From: Murimonas intestini
GTDB lineage: Bacteria > Bacillota > Clostridia > Lachnospirales > Lachnospiraceae
NCBI RefSeq assembly: GCF_024622195.1
Contig: NZ_JANKBI010000014.1
Coordinates: 94,950 to 158,949 of the forward strand
Length of the DNA: 64,000 nt
Reading direction: 5' to 3'
The position numbers and the translations under genes were made by a program. This document shows positions 41,556 to 50,906 of this stretch, one piece after another. Under the pieces are notes generated by a model. That model made no database searches and had not been told where the DNA came from. It worked only from the letters and a program-made list of their open reading frames with translations. How positions within the stretch are numbered: position 1 is the stretch's first letter; each line of letters opens with the position of its first letter.

Positions 41556-41708
41556 TTATTTTTCTGTTAAGCTGATGTATTTCTCTACCAGCTTGTCAAC
41601 TACAAGGCTCTGCCGGTAGGTTTCCTCAAGGTTATCCCCTGCTAGCAGAGAATCCAGTTTTTTTCTTTCTTTTTCAATCTCGTTTTTTAATAACTCCAGC
41701 TGACTCAT
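41556..41708 (-). CDS. Spo0E-family small phosphatase-like protein
   Basis: A 50-residue ORF starting MSQLELLKNEIEKERKKLDS, with a GGTGAG site before the ATG and a strong terminator after the stop. It is predicted as two helices. The second contains SLVVDKLVEKYI, which fits the S-x-x-x-D motif and following pattern of Spo0E-like aspartyl-phosphate phosphatases. In Bacillus these dephosphorylate Spo0A~P and delay sporulation. It suggests a spore-forming or formerly spore-forming host. The family assignment rests on motif and size only. Confidence 0.75.
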   Translation of the reverse strand: MSQLELLKNEIEKERKKLDSLLAGDNLEETYRQSLVVDKLVEKYISLTEK

Positions 41709-41831
41709 TTTCTCACCAGTGCCTTTCCCTTCATACAGGTTTCTTAGTTTCTAAGTATTTCCCGGTACCCTGGTACCTCTCCTAGTATGCTTCTGGATGC
41801 AGGCCCTATTCATCCAGTTTTTTCCAGTTGT

Positions 41832-42929
41832 CTATACATTAAAACGGAAAAGAATAACATCTCCGTCTTTCACAACGTATTCCTTGCCTTCCAAACCAAC
41901 AAGGCCTTTCTCTTTAGCTGCTGCAAGGGAACCACAATCAAGCAGGTCCTGATAATTCACGACCTCAGCCCTGATAAACCCTCTCTCGAAATCTGAGTGG
42001 ATCTTACCGGCTGCACCCGGTGCCTTTGTCCCTTTGATAATTGTCCATGCCCTGGTTTCTGTTTCTCCGGCCGTCAGATAGCTGATAAGGCCAAGCAGCG
42101 AATAGCTGGCTTTTATCAATTTCTCCAGTCCGGATTCCTCAAGACCCAAGTCTTCCAGAAACATCTTCTTCTCATCGTCATCCAGCTCTGCGATCTCCTG
42201 CTCGATCTGGGCGCAGATCACAAATACTTCACTGTGCTCATTCTTGGCAATCTCGCGGACCTTTGCCACATATGGATTAGATGCCCCGTCATCCGCCAGG
42301 TCGGACTCTGCTACATTCGCGGCGTATATAACAGGTTTGTATGTTAAGAGATTGTAAGTCGGAAGCCATGCCGCCTCATCATCATCTTTAGTCTCAAAAC
42401 CAATAGCCAGTCTGCCTTCCTCCAGGTAATCCTTCAGCCTCTGCTGGAACTCCAGTTCTTTTGCAGCTGCCTTATCGTTTCTGGCTACCTTTGATGTCTT
42501 TGCGATTCGGCGCTCCAGAATCTCAATATCCGAAAATATGAGTTCCAGATTGATCGTCTCAATATCACGGGCCGGATCGACATTTCCGTCTACATGGATC
42601 ACATTAGAATCTTCGAAACATCTCACTACATGCACAATGGCATCTACTTCCCTGATGTTCGCAAGGAACTGGTTGCCCAACCCTTCCCCTTTGGAAGCGC
42701 CCTTGACAAGACCTGCAATATCCACAAACTCGATGACCGCCGGTGTCACCTTCTGAGAATCGTACAAATCAGCGAGAAGCTTCAGTCTCTCATCCGGTAC
42801 TGCTACAACTCCAACATTTGGGTCTATGGTACAGAATGGATAATTCGCTGATTCTGCCCCAGCCTTAGTCAAAGAATTAAACAGTGTGCTTTTGCCCACG
42901 TTCGGCAAACCTACTATTCCTAATTTCAT
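41832..42929 (-). CDS. ychF: ribosome-binding ATPase YchF
   Basis: A 365-residue Obg-family protein. The P-loop is IVGLPNVGKSTLFNSLT and the switch/Walker B region is VEFVDIAGLVKGASKGEGLG. A coiled coil follows, and a C-terminal TGS domain has FERGFIRAEVVNYQDLL. YchF prefers ATP to GTP and binds ribosomes; it is linked to stress responses. It appears monocistronic. Confidence 0.96.
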   Translation of the reverse strand: MKLGIVGLPNVGKSTLFNSLTKAGAESANYPFCTIDPNVGVVAVPDERLKLLADLYDSQKVTPAVIEFVDIAGLVKGASKGEGLGNQFLANIREVDAIVHVVRCFEDSNVIHVDGNVDPARDIETINLELIFSDIEILERRIAKTSKVARNDKAAAKELEFQQRLKDYLEEGRLAIGFETKDDDEAAWLPTYNLLTYKPVIYAANVAESDLADDGASNPYVAKVREIAKNEHSEVFVICAQIEQEIAELDDDEKKMFLEDLGLEESGLEKLIKASYSLLGLISYLTAGETETRAWTIIKGTKAPGAAGKIHSDFERGFIRAEVVNYQDLLDCGSLAAAKEKGLVGLEGKEYVVKDGDVILFRFNV

Positions 42930-43103
42930 CTGTATGTAACTTCCTTTCGTCTTCCTGGGCAGCTGCTAAAATTCTGCGGCCGCCGCCTTAATTCTTCTAT
43001 CTTATGTCTACTACTTTCTCTTAACATCAATCAGTTTACCACATAAACCGACAAAAAAGCAAGGTATTACGCCAAAAACTTATCGACACTATTCGACGGC
43101 AAA

Positions 43104-43176
43104 TTACTATTTGCGGATTCGCAAATAGTAATGCGCTTCGCGATGCACAGAAACGGCAAAAACGCCGTTTCGCAAT
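43104..43176. repeat. compound palindromic element between ychF and thiN
   Basis: A perfect 12-bp stem, TTACTATTTGCG-GATT-CGCAAATAGTAA (43104-43131), is followed by a 7-bp stem, AAACGGC/GCCGTTT (43151-43170). The second stem is bracketed by the near-direct repeats GCGATGCAC and GCAATGCAC. There are no open frames or T-run. It occupies most of the 260-nt gap between the thiN stop and the ychF start. It probably belongs to a second dispersed repeat family or acts as a non-canonical terminator. Confidence 0.7.
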
Positions 43177-43189
43177 GCACACGCCCCCC

Positions 43190-43840
43190 TTAATCCCTGC
43201 TCTCTACAATGACAAGCTTCCCGCTCTTAAACAGTATCTGCGCTTCCCCATCTTTTATTTCATTGCTGACTCCTATGGAATCTTCACTTTTCATTGTATA
43301 ATCTGTCAGCGGATAACAGAATCCCCTGAGGGTCAGCCCTGTCACCTCCCCGCTGAGTGCAAACAGAGACACGTATTTACCATACTGTCCGTCTTTTTGC
43401 AGCGTAACTGGCCTGTCAGTCAGGCGCACCCTGTTTCTTGCATCACACAGAAAGCATTGGATGTCCTTTTCCAGAGCCATCCGCAGGATCCGCACGTTTG
43501 CAAGCACATGGTCGATGCGTGTTCCAAAACAGCCCAGTATATAAACTCTGCTGCTGCCCAGACTGAGTGCCAGATCTAGCGCCAGCTGGGTATCTGTAAA
43601 ATCCTTATGAGGATTAAATCTTCTTATCTCTATATTCTCATTTTTTTCAAAAAAAGAAAGAGCTTCTTTTCCCGTAGAATCGAAATCGCCCACTATGTGG
43701 GTAGGCTCAATACCATTTGCCTTCAGGAATTCAATCCCTCTGTCCGCTCCTACGAGATACTCATAAGAATGCTCTTTCAAAAATGCAAGGGCAAAGTCTT
43801 TTTCCAGACTGCCCCCGCTGATGATCACTGTAGTTTTCAT
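43190..43840 (-). CDS. thiN: thiamine diphosphokinase
   Basis: A 216-residue enzyme that transfers pyrophosphate from ATP to thiamine. Motifs include VGADRGIEFLKANGIEPTHI, VGDFDSTGKEAL, KDFTDTQLALDLAL and LGCFGTRIDHVLANV. The C-terminal beta domain binds thiamine. It overlaps rpe by 4 nt and is the last gene of the prkC-rsgA-rpe-thiN operon. Confidence 0.94.
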   Translation of the reverse strand: MKTTVIISGGSLEKDFALAFLKEHSYEYLVGADRGIEFLKANGIEPTHIVGDFDSTGKEALSFFEKNENIEIRRFNPHKDFTDTQLALDLALSLGSSRVYILGCFGTRIDHVLANVRILRMALEKDIQCFLCDARNRVRLTDRPVTLQKDGQYGKYVSLFALSGEVTGLTLRGFCYPLTDYTMKSEDSIGVSNEIKDGEAQILFKSGKLVIVESRD

Positions 43841-44508
43841 TTCTGTATCTTCCCGTATCCGCTCATGATTTCTAAAAATTCCCTGACCTTTTCATCTGCG
43901 CCTTCGCCAAAGACTGCTGACCCGGCTACAATAACATTCGCTCCCGCAGACAATACAGTGTGGACTGTGTCTTTATTAATGCCTCCATCCACTTCTATAT
44001 CTACCGCCAGTCCTCTGTCTTCTATAATATGGCGCAGCTTTTTGATCTTATCCGTGCACGAAGGAATATATTTCTGTCCGCCGAATCCCGGATTGACTGT
44101 CATTATGAGAACCATATCCACTTTGTCCAGGACATAATCCAGGGCAGTCAGTGAAGTTGCCGGGTTTAAAGCCACACCGGCCCTGGCTCCGGCATCGTGT
44201 ATCTGCTGGATCACTCTGTCCAGATGGGTACATGCCTCTGCATGGACAGTGATAATGTCGGCGCCGCACTTTACAAACTCCTGAATATAACGCTCTGGCC
44301 TGTCAACCATAAGGTGCACATCAAAAACTTTCTTTGTAGTGCCCCTCACTGAAGATATCACAGGCATTCCCAGGGAAATGCTGGGCACGAACTCTCCATC
44401 CATGACATCAATGTGGATATACTGGGCCCCTGCCTTGTCGACAGTCTGGATCTCTTTTCCCAGTTCTTTAAAGTCCGCCGCCAATATTGACGGAGATAAG
44501 ATATACAT
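43837..44508 (-). CDS. rpe: ribulose-phosphate 3-epimerase
   Basis: A 223-residue TIM-barrel enzyme of the pentose phosphate pathway. The start SPSILAADF is the family hallmark. IHIDVMDGEFVPSIS and DVHLMVDRPERY carry metal-binding residues, and IEVDGGINKDTV is near the C-terminus. It lies between rsgA (2-nt gap) and thiN (4-nt overlap). Confidence 0.97.
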   Translation of the reverse strand: MYILSPSILAADFKELGKEIQTVDKAGAQYIHIDVMDGEFVPSISLGMPVISSVRGTTKKVFDVHLMVDRPERYIQEFVKCGADIITVHAEACTHLDRVIQQIHDAGARAGVALNPATSLTALDYVLDKVDMVLIMTVNPGFGGQKYIPSCTDKIKKLRHIIEDRGLAVDIEVDGGINKDTVHTVLSAGANVIVAGSAVFGEGADEKVREFLEIMSGYGKIQK

Positions 44509-44510
44509 GT

Positions 44511-45389
44511 CTAGTACCTCCTCTTGTCTTTTAACTCGTTATATAATTCAACGTAATTTTCATAACGGCTCAGGCTGATTTTTCCCTCTTCGAGAGCTGC
44601 CTTCACGCCGCACCCCGGCTCGTTGATATGGGCACATCCCTGAAATCTGCAGTAAGGCTCATACTCCTTAAACTCAGCAAAGAAATCCTTCAGTTCTTCT
44701 TTTTCCAGATCCTGCAGGTACAGCGAACTGAATCCCGGAGTATCCATAATATACGTCCCTTCCTCCAGCATGATCAGCTGCGAGTGCCTTGTCGTATGTT
44801 TTCCTCTGTCGATCTTCTGGCTGATCTCCCCTGTCTCCATACCTACATCGGGAGCCAGCAGATTAATGATAGAAGATTTGCCCACACCGGAAGGACCAGC
44901 AACAGTTGTCGTCTTTCCTCTCAGCCGGGACCTGACATTCTCCATCCCTTCCTCCTGAGCCGCACTTGTAAACAGCACCTGACAGCCGCAGTTCTCATAG
45001 ATGGTGCGCAGCTTCTGCTCCTCTTCCTCTGAGGCAATGTCCATTTTATTAAAGCAGATAACCGAGGGTACATTCTGGCGTTCCATCATGATCAGGAACC
45101 TGTCAAGAAGATTGAAATTTGGCTTTGGCCTGCTGATGGCAAAAATAACAAGCGCCTGGTCCACATTTGCCACTGCCGGGCGCACCAGAACATTCTTCCT
45201 TGGCAGTATCTCCACCAGATTCCCTGTCTTCTCTTCTTCATTGATGACATCGATGATCACATTGTCACCGACAAGAGGCTTTATCTTATCCTTGCGGAAT
45301 ATCCCTTTTGCCTTGCACTCATACGTGCCGGATTCTGTTGTGTGTACGTAGTAGAATCCGGCTATTCCTTTTATTATCTTTCCATGCAT
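44511..45389 (-). CDS. rsgA: small ribosomal subunit maturation GTPase RsgA
   Basis: A 292-residue circularly permuted GTPase: an N-terminal OB fold, G4 FNKMDI, P-loop TVAGPSGVGKSSIINLL, G3 DTPGFSSLYL, and a zinc domain with CRFQGCAHINEPGCG. It checks the decoding site of the maturing 30S subunit. It follows prkC by 15 nt, and in Bacillus it is a phosphorylation target of that kinase. Confidence 0.96.
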   Translation of the reverse strand: MHGKIIKGIAGFYYVHTTESGTYECKAKGIFRKDKIKPLVGDNVIIDVINEEEKTGNLVEILPRKNVLVRPAVANVDQALVIFAISRPKPNFNLLDRFLIMMERQNVPSVICFNKMDIASEEEEQKLRTIYENCGCQVLFTSAAQEEGMENVRSRLRGKTTTVAGPSGVGKSSIINLLAPDVGMETGEISQKIDRGKHTTRHSQLIMLEEGTYIMDTPGFSSLYLQDLEKEELKDFFAEFKEYEPYCRFQGCAHINEPGCGVKAALEEGKISLSRYENYVELYNELKDKRRY

Positions 45390-45404
45390 GTGGTTGGTGC
45401 CTCT

Positions 45405-47750
45405 TTATTCGAAGTTGATAGGATAGTCTGTTATTGTTCCATTAATTTCAACTCTAATTACCGCACTGCCGGAAATAGAACTTGTCAGTTGGACCGGATA
45501 CGGGAAAGAAACAGCAACTCCATCTGTAATAACTGATTCTTCAACATCATTACGGCGCAGGGAAATTCTGACTGGCGAATACCCGTCATAACCTGTCGGC
45601 GGTGTCTCCAGATTTCCTCCGGCAGTATAAACACCGTTTCCGCCTTCTCCGCCGTTTCCTTCGTTTCCGCCTTCATTGCCTCCCCCCACTTCAGGGTCAG
45701 GCTGGCCTAAGCTGATCACAAGAGTAATACTTCCGCCGGCTTCAACTGAACCGCTGGCACTCTGCCCCATAACAAGCCCTTTGGCCACTGTTGTGGATAC
45801 ATCCTCCTGGATATTTACAGTCAGGCCCAGATTCTGTATAGCGCTCTGTGCATCTGACTGCGCCCAGCCTGTCATATCAGGTACATTGACAGTATTCGCA
45901 GGCTCTGTCTGCGGCTGTGTCTCCGGATTTGGCCCTCTGCTCAGTATCACAGTGACTGTATCCCCGGCCTGTGCGGAAGCTCCTGCCGCCGGGTTAGTCC
46001 TTATGACTAAGTCCTGGCTCACCGTATCGCTATAGGCATAATCCGTGTTCGTCTTTAATCCCAGGGCACTTAAGGCTGACTGGGCTGAAGACAGATCGTA
46101 GCCGCTCAGATCCGGAATGCTGATCTCGCCTGCACCCTTGCTCACATAATAGATGATAGTCGTATTTTTCGCAACTTTAGTTCCTGCCGCCGGGCTCTGT
46201 TCCATGATCTGTCCTGCCGGGTACTCATTAGAAGTCTTCTCGCCGCCGTATTTTGAGCCAAGCTCCAGGCTCTTTGTGGCTTCCTCCGCCTGCGCCTTTG
46301 TTTTTCCAAGCAGTGAAGGAACAGTGATATCCCCTGCCTCTGTCTTGCTTGTCTCACTTTCTTTTTTGCTTTCTGACTCTCTGTCAGTCTCAGTCTCCGT
46401 TGTTGTCTCTGTCTCTGCTTTCTTCGCAAAGGGATTGATCTTAAATCCCAGGGCATTCACAACAAGCGCCACAAAAATGCAGAAGATGATAACTGCAATA
46501 ACAATACTTCCAACAGTCAGGACCTTCTCCAGCTTCGGATGCATGCCGCTCTCATCATCGTCGTCATCAGGGTCATAATAGCGCCCCTGGCGGTTATCCC
46601 TCGGAGGGTAAGCCCCGTAAGGATTATTCTGATAGCCACCGCCGCCGTAACCGTCATTTCCGTAGCCGTCCTGGCCATAGTCATCATAGCCCTGCCCGTA
46701 ACCGCCCTGGTCATCGTAGCCGTCGTCGTACTGTCCGCCGTAGCCGCCACCGTAACCGTCCTGGTCATTATAACCGTCCTGATAGTTATCCCCGTAGTTC
46801 CCGTCACCGTACTCGTAGTCATCGGCCCCGGGATCACCGTAGCCTCCGTTTATCCTGTCCAGTTCATCCTTGGATATCACTACCGTCTGGGCATTGCTGC
46901 CGATAGGGACGATCTGTACAAAATCACCGTCGGGATTCACAAGAGATTCCTTCAGGTCATATATCAGTTCCTCCATATTGCTGTAGCGCCTGTCGGCACT
47001 TTTTTGGGTACATTTATAAATGATCTGCACAATGCTCTTTGGCAGGTCTGGCACGTATTTCCTCGGAGACTGCATCTCCTCCTGGAGGTGTTTGATAGCG
47101 ATGGCTACCGTGCTGTCACCGTCAAACGGAAGATGCCCTGTGAGCATCTCATACATTGTAATACCCAGCGAGTAGATATCGCTCTTGGCATCACTGTATC
47201 CGCCTCTTGCCTGCTCCGGAGAACTGTAATGGACAGAACCCATCACATTAGAACTGATCGTATTTGTAGACGCAGCGCGGGCAATACCGAAATCTGTCAC
47301 CTTTACCTTGCCATCTGTAGAAATGATGATATTCTGAGGCTTCACATCCCTGTGAATGATCCCTTTATTATGCGCCGTCTCCAGTCCCATAGATACCTGG
47401 ACTGCGATGCTGGTGGCTTCCCGCACGCCCAGCCTTCCTTTTTTTTCAATGTATTCTTTAAGGGTGATCCCCTCTACCAGTTCCATGACGATAAAATACA
47501 CGCCGTGGTCTTCTCCGACATCATACACATTTACAATATTCGGGTGGGCAAGTCCTGCTGCAGACTGGGCCTCTGTCCTGAATTTAGAGATAAATACCTT
47601 GTCATCCCTGAATTCATTCTTCAGAACCTTGACCGCAACAAAACGGTTCAGCTTATGGTCCTTTGCCTTATAGACATCAGCCATTCCACCGGAACCTATC
47701 CTGCTTATGATCTCGTACCTTTCCTGGATAAACATTCCTTCTTTTAACAT
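45405..47750 (-). CDS. prkC: PASTA-domain Ser/Thr kinase (PrkC/PknB type)
   Basis: 781 residues. Kinase domain about 10-270: GSGGMADVYKAKD, HRDVKPQNIIIS and DFGIAR. Then comes a cytoplasmic linker of about 100 residues very rich in Gly, Tyr and Asp (GGYGGQYDDGYDDQGGYGQG), ending in an acidic DDDDDE patch. One membrane helix follows (VLTVGSIVIAVIIFCIFVAL), a Thr/Glu/Ser segment and three PASTA repeats that sense peptidoglycan fragments. The protein ends in an extra extracellular beta-domain after a Gly/Asn-rich spacer. It overlaps the phosphatase gene by 7 nt. The Tyr/Gly linker is unusual and may drive assembly or carry phosphosites. Confidence 0.96.
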   Translation of the reverse strand: MLKEGMFIQERYEIISRIGSGGMADVYKAKDHKLNRFVAVKVLKNEFRDDKVFISKFRTEAQSAAGLAHPNIVNVYDVGEDHGVYFIVMELVEGITLKEYIEKKGRLGVREATSIAVQVSMGLETAHNKGIIHRDVKPQNIIISTDGKVKVTDFGIARAASTNTISSNVMGSVHYSSPEQARGGYSDAKSDIYSLGITMYEMLTGHLPFDGDSTVAIAIKHLQEEMQSPRKYVPDLPKSIVQIIYKCTQKSADRRYSNMEELIYDLKESLVNPDGDFVQIVPIGSNAQTVVISKDELDRINGGYGDPGADDYEYGDGNYGDNYQDGYNDQDGYGGGYGGQYDDGYDDQGGYGQGYDDYGQDGYGNDGYGGGGYQNNPYGAYPPRDNRQGRYYDPDDDDDESGMHPKLEKVLTVGSIVIAVIIFCIFVALVVNALGFKINPFAKKAETETTTETETDRESESKKESETSKTEAGDITVPSLLGKTKAQAEEATKSLELGSKYGGEKTSNEYPAGQIMEQSPAAGTKVAKNTTIIYYVSKGAGEISIPDLSGYDLSSAQSALSALGLKTNTDYAYSDTVSQDLVIRTNPAAGASAQAGDTVTVILSRGPNPETQPQTEPANTVNVPDMTGWAQSDAQSAIQNLGLTVNIQEDVSTTVAKGLVMGQSASGSVEAGGSITLVISLGQPDPEVGGGNEGGNEGNGGEGGNGVYTAGGNLETPPTGYDGYSPVRISLRRNDVEESVITDGVAVSFPYPVQLTSSISGSAVIRVEINGTITDYPINFE

Positions 47751-48487
47751 TCTTCCACCTCACCTGTCAGCGGTTCCACCAGCACAACCGCTATATTGTC
47801 TTTACCGCCATTCTGGTTGGCTCTTGCCACCAGTTCTCTGGCTATCTTCGGCAGGTCTCTACCTTTTTTCACAATATGCTCGATTTCCTGGTCTTCCAGC
47901 ATGTTGCTCAGCCCATCGGAACAGAGCAGCAGCCTGTCCCCAGCGAGCAGCTTCATATCAAAAAAATCAATCATGACTCTCGGCCTTGCACCGATCGCCC
48001 TTGTAATAATATTTTTATCAGGGTGGTTCCTGGCCTGTTCCCTGTTAATTTCCCCAATCCTTACCATTTCCTCCACCAGGGAATGGTCCTTTGTGATCTG
48101 CTGGATCCTGTTCCTGATCAGATACAGCCTGCTGTCCCCCACGTTTGCCACATACAGGTAATGCCCGATCACTGTAGCCACCACTATGGTCGTTCCCATT
48201 CCTGCAAAATTCTCATCCGCATTGGCCTTTGCCAAAACTTCAGTATTGGCTGTCTCTATGCCTGTCCGTATCACTTTTATCGGATTACTCTCCGGATTTT
48301 TATTGATTGAATCCAGCAGTACTTCAACTGTATAACGGGAAGCAAAATCGCCGGCCTTATGACCGCCCATTCCATCCGCAACCACAAATAGATTGGGAAG
48401 GCTGCCAACCGGCTTATTTGATGCATAGACAAAGTCCTGGTTCATGACCCTTCTCTGCCCTACATCTGTAATGCAGAAAGATTTCAT
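47744..48487 (-). CDS. prpC: PP2C-family Ser/Thr phosphatase (Stp/PrpC)
   Basis: A 247-residue metal-dependent phosphatase. The motifs VGQRRVMNQDFVYA, FVVADGMGGHKAGDFAS, GDSRLYLIRN, LLLCSDGLSNMLED and GGKDNIAVVLV hold the metal-binding aspartates. It reverses PrkC phosphorylation. Its start overlaps the rlmN stop by 4 nt and its end overlaps prkC by 7 nt, so the two are tightly coupled. Confidence 0.96.
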   Translation of the reverse strand: MKSFCITDVGQRRVMNQDFVYASNKPVGSLPNLFVVADGMGGHKAGDFASRYTVEVLLDSINKNPESNPIKVIRTGIETANTEVLAKANADENFAGMGTTIVVATVIGHYLYVANVGDSRLYLIRNRIQQITKDHSLVEEMVRIGEINREQARNHPDKNIITRAIGARPRVMIDFFDMKLLAGDRLLLCSDGLSNMLEDQEIEHIVKKGRDLPKIARELVARANQNGGKDNIAVVLVEPLTGEVEEC

Positions 48488-49551
48488 ACTTCTTCCTCCC
48501 CTTCTTCCTTTTCATCTGAAAGCTTTATATAACTTCTTCTGAGCTGTCCGCATGCGCCGTTGATATCCCGGCCCATTTCCCTTCTAATAGTAACATTAAT
48601 TCCGCATTTTTCAAGTTTATTTTTGAAATCGTCCATAACTTTTTTCTGTGAGCTGACAAAATCGCGCTCTTTTATAGGATTGACAGGAATCAGGTTTACG
48701 TGACAGTTCAGGTTTCCGATCAGCTTTGCCAGAAGAGCCGCATCCTCTCTTCTGTCATTGACGCCTCCCACCAGGCTGTATTCAAATGTGAGACGCCGCC
48801 CTGTCTTATCATAATAGTAACGGCAGGCATCCAGCACCTCACTGATGCTGTATTTATTTGCAATCGGCATCAGCTCCCTGCGCTTTTCCTGACTAGAAGC
48901 ATGGAGTGACAGTGCAAGTGTGATCTGCAGTCCCTCTTCCGCCAGACGGCGTATCTGGGGCACGAGTCCGCAGGTTGACAGGGTAATATTCCTCTGGCTG
49001 ATATTCAGTCCTTTTTCATTACTCAAAAGCCGGATGAACCTCACCACATTGTCATAATTATCCAGCGGCTCTCCTGTTCCCATGATCACCAGATTTGAGA
49101 CTCTCTCTCCTGACAGGCGCTGTATGCGGTATACCTGGTCCAGCATCTCGCCCCCCGTCAGATTTCTCACCCATCCGCCGATGGTGGAGGCGCAGAAACG
49201 GCATCCCATCCTGCACCCCACCTGGGAGGAGATACACACGGAATTCCCGTGCCTGTACTTCATCAGCACACTCTCAACTACATTTTTATCATCCAGCTCA
49301 AATAAATATTTCTGTGTTCCGTCGATATCTGAAGTCAGGACCTCGACAGGCCTCAGACATATGTATTCATAATTTTCACAGAGTTTCCTGCGAAGCTCTT
49401 TGGACAGGCTGCTCATTTCTTCAAAATCTTCCGCCAGCTTCTGATGCATCCACTGGTAAACCTGTCCCGCCCGAAACGGCTTCTCCCCCAAAACTGCCAG
49501 TTCCTGCTGCAGTTCATCTAAATAAAGGGATTTGATATCTTTTTTATCCAT
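48484..49551 (-). CDS. rlmN: dual-specificity RNA methyltransferase RlmN
   Basis: A 355-residue radical-SAM enzyme that makes 2-methyladenosine in 23S rRNA (A2503) and some tRNAs. The cluster motif is CRMGCRFC. The methyl-carrying Cys is in NGACGQLR near the C-terminus. MGTGEPLDNYDN and LALSLHAS are also typical. It overlaps rsmB and prpC at its ends. Confidence 0.97.
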   Translation of the reverse strand: MDKKDIKSLYLDELQQELAVLGEKPFRAGQVYQWMHQKLAEDFEEMSSLSKELRRKLCENYEYICLRPVEVLTSDIDGTQKYLFELDDKNVVESVLMKYRHGNSVCISSQVGCRMGCRFCASTIGGWVRNLTGGEMLDQVYRIQRLSGERVSNLVIMGTGEPLDNYDNVVRFIRLLSNEKGLNISQRNITLSTCGLVPQIRRLAEEGLQITLALSLHASSQEKRRELMPIANKYSISEVLDACRYYYDKTGRRLTFEYSLVGGVNDRREDAALLAKLIGNLNCHVNLIPVNPIKERDFVSSQKKVMDDFKNKLEKCGINVTIRREMGRDINGACGQLRRSYIKLSDEKEEGEEEV

Positions 49552-50906
49552 TAACTGATCCTCTTAAAACGCGAAATGAAAAATCCGTCAGCTTTGTGCA
49601 CTCCTGGAAGGAGCTGCAGATAACCGGCCTTTGTGGATTTACTCTTGAGCTCATCACTGATATATGGGTCGATACTGTCCAGCCTGAACGGATAATGATC
49701 CAGAAACCACTTGACGTTGTACTGGTTCTCGTCAGCTCCGATGGTACATGTGCTGTATATGAGCGTGCCTCCCACCTTGACATACTGGTAAACAGTATCA
49801 AGTATCTTCCTCTGCAGCTTTATGATCTCCTGCTGCTTAGCCGCACTCATCTTATATTTAATATCCGCCTTTTTACCCAGCACGCCAAGGCCTGAGCAAG
49901 GCACATCTGCTATGAGGATATCTGCTTTTTCCACTGATTTTGGATCAAATACAGTGGCATCGGCAAGAACTGCTTCCATATTTACAGAATTGATGCGGTC
50001 TATATTCTCCTGCATGAGCGCCACCTTGTAATCTGTCACATCCCTTGCCTCCACATAACCGCTGCCCTTAAGCTTGTCAGCCAGATGCAGGCTCTTTCCT
50101 CCCGGCGCGGCGCACACATCTATGCAGTAATCACCCCACTGAGGCGCCGCTATCTCCGCCACCAGCATAGAGCTCACATCCTGGACCTGGAACCAGCCCT
50201 TTTTAAATGATGTGATCGCTTTAAGATAATTATAATTCCTGATCTGAAGGGCATAATCCAGATATGGGACTTTCTTCACTTCGATACCCTCGCCCTTGAG
50301 GCTCTCAGACACCTCTTCCAGAGTAGCCATATTCAGATTACACCTGATAGTCGTGGGCTGCTCCTCATGAAAGGCCTCACAGATACGTTTCACCACTGCA
50401 TAATCAAACTGGAGCAGCCATTTTTCCAGGATCCATTCCGGCATGGAGTAGGTCACCGACAGAAATTTTTCAGGCTCCTTTTTTTCATCAGGATATTCCA
50501 CCTGTGCGATTCCTCTTGCCACACTCCGCAGAACTCCATTTACAAATCCTTTCAGATTATAAAAGCCTCTCCTCTGTGCAATCTTCACTGCCTCATTGCA
50601 CACAGCAGAATCCGGTATACTGTCCATATATTTCAGCTGATAAACGGAAAGCCGGAGCAGGTCCCTGATCAGCGGCTTCATATCCTCTACTTTTACCTTC
50701 GAAAAACAGCCGATGATATAATCTATCTGTATCATATTTTCCAGAGTGCCCTCGAACACTCTTGTGAGGAAGGAGCGGTCACGCTTTTCAAGATACTGAT
50801 ATTTCTCCAGCACCTCACGCAGCACGATATGGCTGTATCCTCCCTCTTCTGTCACCTGCATAAGCATTTCCAGAACCAGTTCTCTTATGTTAACCGTCTT
50901 AGTCAT
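49551..50906 (-). CDS. rsmB: 16S rRNA m5C967 methyltransferase RsmB
   Basis: 451 residues: an N-terminal NusB-like RNA-binding domain (about 1-140), and a C-terminal NOL1/NOP2/Sun domain with SAM motif CAAPGGKSLHLAD, VPCSGLGVLGKKADI and the second Cys in YSTCTIGADEN. It lies in the conserved def-fmt-rsmB-rlmN-prpC-prkC block. Confidence 0.96.
   Translation of the reverse strand: MTKTVNIRELVLEMLMQVTEEGGYSHIVLREVLEKYQYLEKRDRSFLTRVFEGTLENMIQIDYIIGCFSKVKVEDMKPLIRDLLRLSVYQLKYMDSIPDSAVCNEAVKIAQRRGFYNLKGFVNGVLRSVARGIAQVEYPDEKKEPEKFLSVTYSMPEWILEKWLLQFDYAVVKRICEAFHEEQPTTIRCNLNMATLEEVSESLKGEGIEVKKVPYLDYALQIRNYNYLKAITSFKKGWFQVQDVSSMLVAEIAAPQWGDYCIDVCAAPGGKSLHLADKLKGSGYVEARDVTDYKVALMQENIDRINSVNMEAVLADATVFDPKSVEKADILIADVPCSGLGVLGKKADIKYKMSAAKQQEIIKLQRKILDTVYQYVKVGGTLIYSTCTIGADENQYNVKWFLDHYPFRLDSIDPYISDELKSKSTKAGYLQLLPGVHKADGFFISRFKRIS

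Noticed and set aside
46539..47747. 402-codon plus-strand open frame
   Set aside because: It is antisense to the prkC kinase domain and linker, with low-complexity Val/Ile-rich translation and no family motif. The kinase reading frame is certain.
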